Below, in pieces: positions 63,699-64,000 of a stretch of 64,000 nt of DNA (the first letter of the stretch is position 1; each line of letters begins with the position of its first letter). A program made the position numbers and the translations under genes. Source of the stretch: Syntrophobacter fumaroxidans MPOB (GTDB lineage Bacteria > Desulfobacterota > Syntrophobacteria > Syntrophobacterales > Syntrophobacteraceae); the NCBI RefSeq assembly GCF_000014965.1, contig NC_008554.1, forward strand, positions 1 to 64,000, read 5' to 3'. The notes below the pieces were generated by a model, which did not search any database, had not been told where the DNA came from, and saw only the letters and a list, made by a program, of their open reading frames with translations.

Positions 63699-64000
63699 TT
63701 ATTTTCCGAGCAGTCCGCGCTCCAGGTTGACCACAAAATCCTGCGCATTGGTGAGTATTGACCTGGCGGTCAGCGAGCCCCGGTCGGCGAGCTTGTTGGC
63801 GGCGAATTCCGACATATCCACGGTGTAAAAGTACACGGGCCGGACCGAGTCGTCCGGCATGACCCTGTAGGCCGGGATCATGTTGCCCGTGGCGATGGAA
63901 TGCAGTTGGGTCGCCATGGCGATAACCGTGGTGGCGCGCCGGGCCAGATCGCGCATTCGGTCCTGGGCGGCGTACACATTGGCAATCACTTCCGGCAGAG
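63699..64000 (-). CDS. LOR/SDH-type ornithine cyclodeaminase-like protein, C-terminal part (cut by window end)
   Basis: Only about the last 100 residues are visible; the frame remains open to the window edge, so the start lies beyond it. The segment TTVIAMATQLHSIATGNMIPAY followed by DMSEFAANKLADRGSLTARSI resembles the C-terminus of the LOR/SDH conserved domain. That domain is found in ornithine cyclodeaminases and in the arginine dihydrolase ArgZ. It converges on carbamate kinase with a 46-base gap. The assignment rests on this short tail and needs the full sequence. Confidence 0.65.
   Translation of the reverse strand, partial: LPEVIANVYAAQDRMRDLARRATTVIAMATQLHSIATGNMIPAYRVMPDDSVRPVYFYTVDMSEFAANKLADRGSLTARSILTNAQDFVVNLERGLLGK

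Overview
The window looks like the start of the chromosome of a high-GC, strictly anaerobic deltaproteobacterium. It opens with dnaA. It carries at least three genes read through an in-frame UGA as selenocysteine (two formate dehydrogenase catalytic subunits and an HdrA), a tungstate transporter, and a 2-oxoacid:ferredoxin oxidoreductase linked to heterodisulfide-reductase-like proteins. This fits a syntrophic, sulfate-reducing organism; from memory of gene order it resembles Syntrophobacter fumaroxidans, which is inference, since no search was run.

Layout. Positions 1-3.5 kb hold a divergent dnaA, an IHF/HU-type gene, a tRNA-Met and queD. Positions 3.5-18.6 kb are housekeeping: a DUF2333-like protein, an M48/TPR protease, kdsD, purF, carB, carA and kdsB on the minus strand, then glnE on the plus strand. 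Positions 18.7-29.8 kb are a long minus-strand operon: korD, korA, korB, korC, a GltD-HdrA fusion, an MvhD-HdrC-HdrB-like fusion and a selenocysteine HdrA with a C-terminal MvhD domain. A good promoter lies at 29950-29977. Positions 30.5-36.4 kb hold a DUF364/DUF4213 protein, a Lon-type protease, a KH RNA-binding protein, an MTH1187-type protein and a TIM-barrel isomerase-like protein.

Positions 37-38.6 kb carry a ZnuA-like metal-binding protein and a Fur-family regulator. Positions 38.6-54.7 kb form a tungsten/formate island: a probable Moco/Tuco riboswitch, tupABC, a cytoplasmic selenocysteine formate dehydrogenase with a NuoG-like N-terminus, an FmdE-molybdopterin-binding fusion, a ModE-like regulator, fdhD, a periplasmic Tat-exported selenocysteine formate dehydrogenase with its FeS subunit, fdhE, and an orphan TupA-like protein. 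The logic is coherent: tungstate uptake, cofactor handling, enzyme assembly and two enzymes in different compartments. Positions 55-60.1 kb hold a small unknown protein, aroC and a complete N-end-rule set (clpS-clpA-aat). Positions 60.3-64 kb hold a small zinc-ribbon membrane protein, a cyclic-2,3-diphosphoglycerate-synthetase-like GTPase, carbamate kinase and, cut by the window end, a LOR/SDH-type protein.

Between genes there is a dispersed family of at least five GC-rich, multi-hairpin repeats of about 130-290 bp. They have terminal inverted repeats related to TGCGTTCAAGAT and look like MITEs. One sits between carA and carB. No rRNA, CRISPR array, phage or transposase gene was seen.
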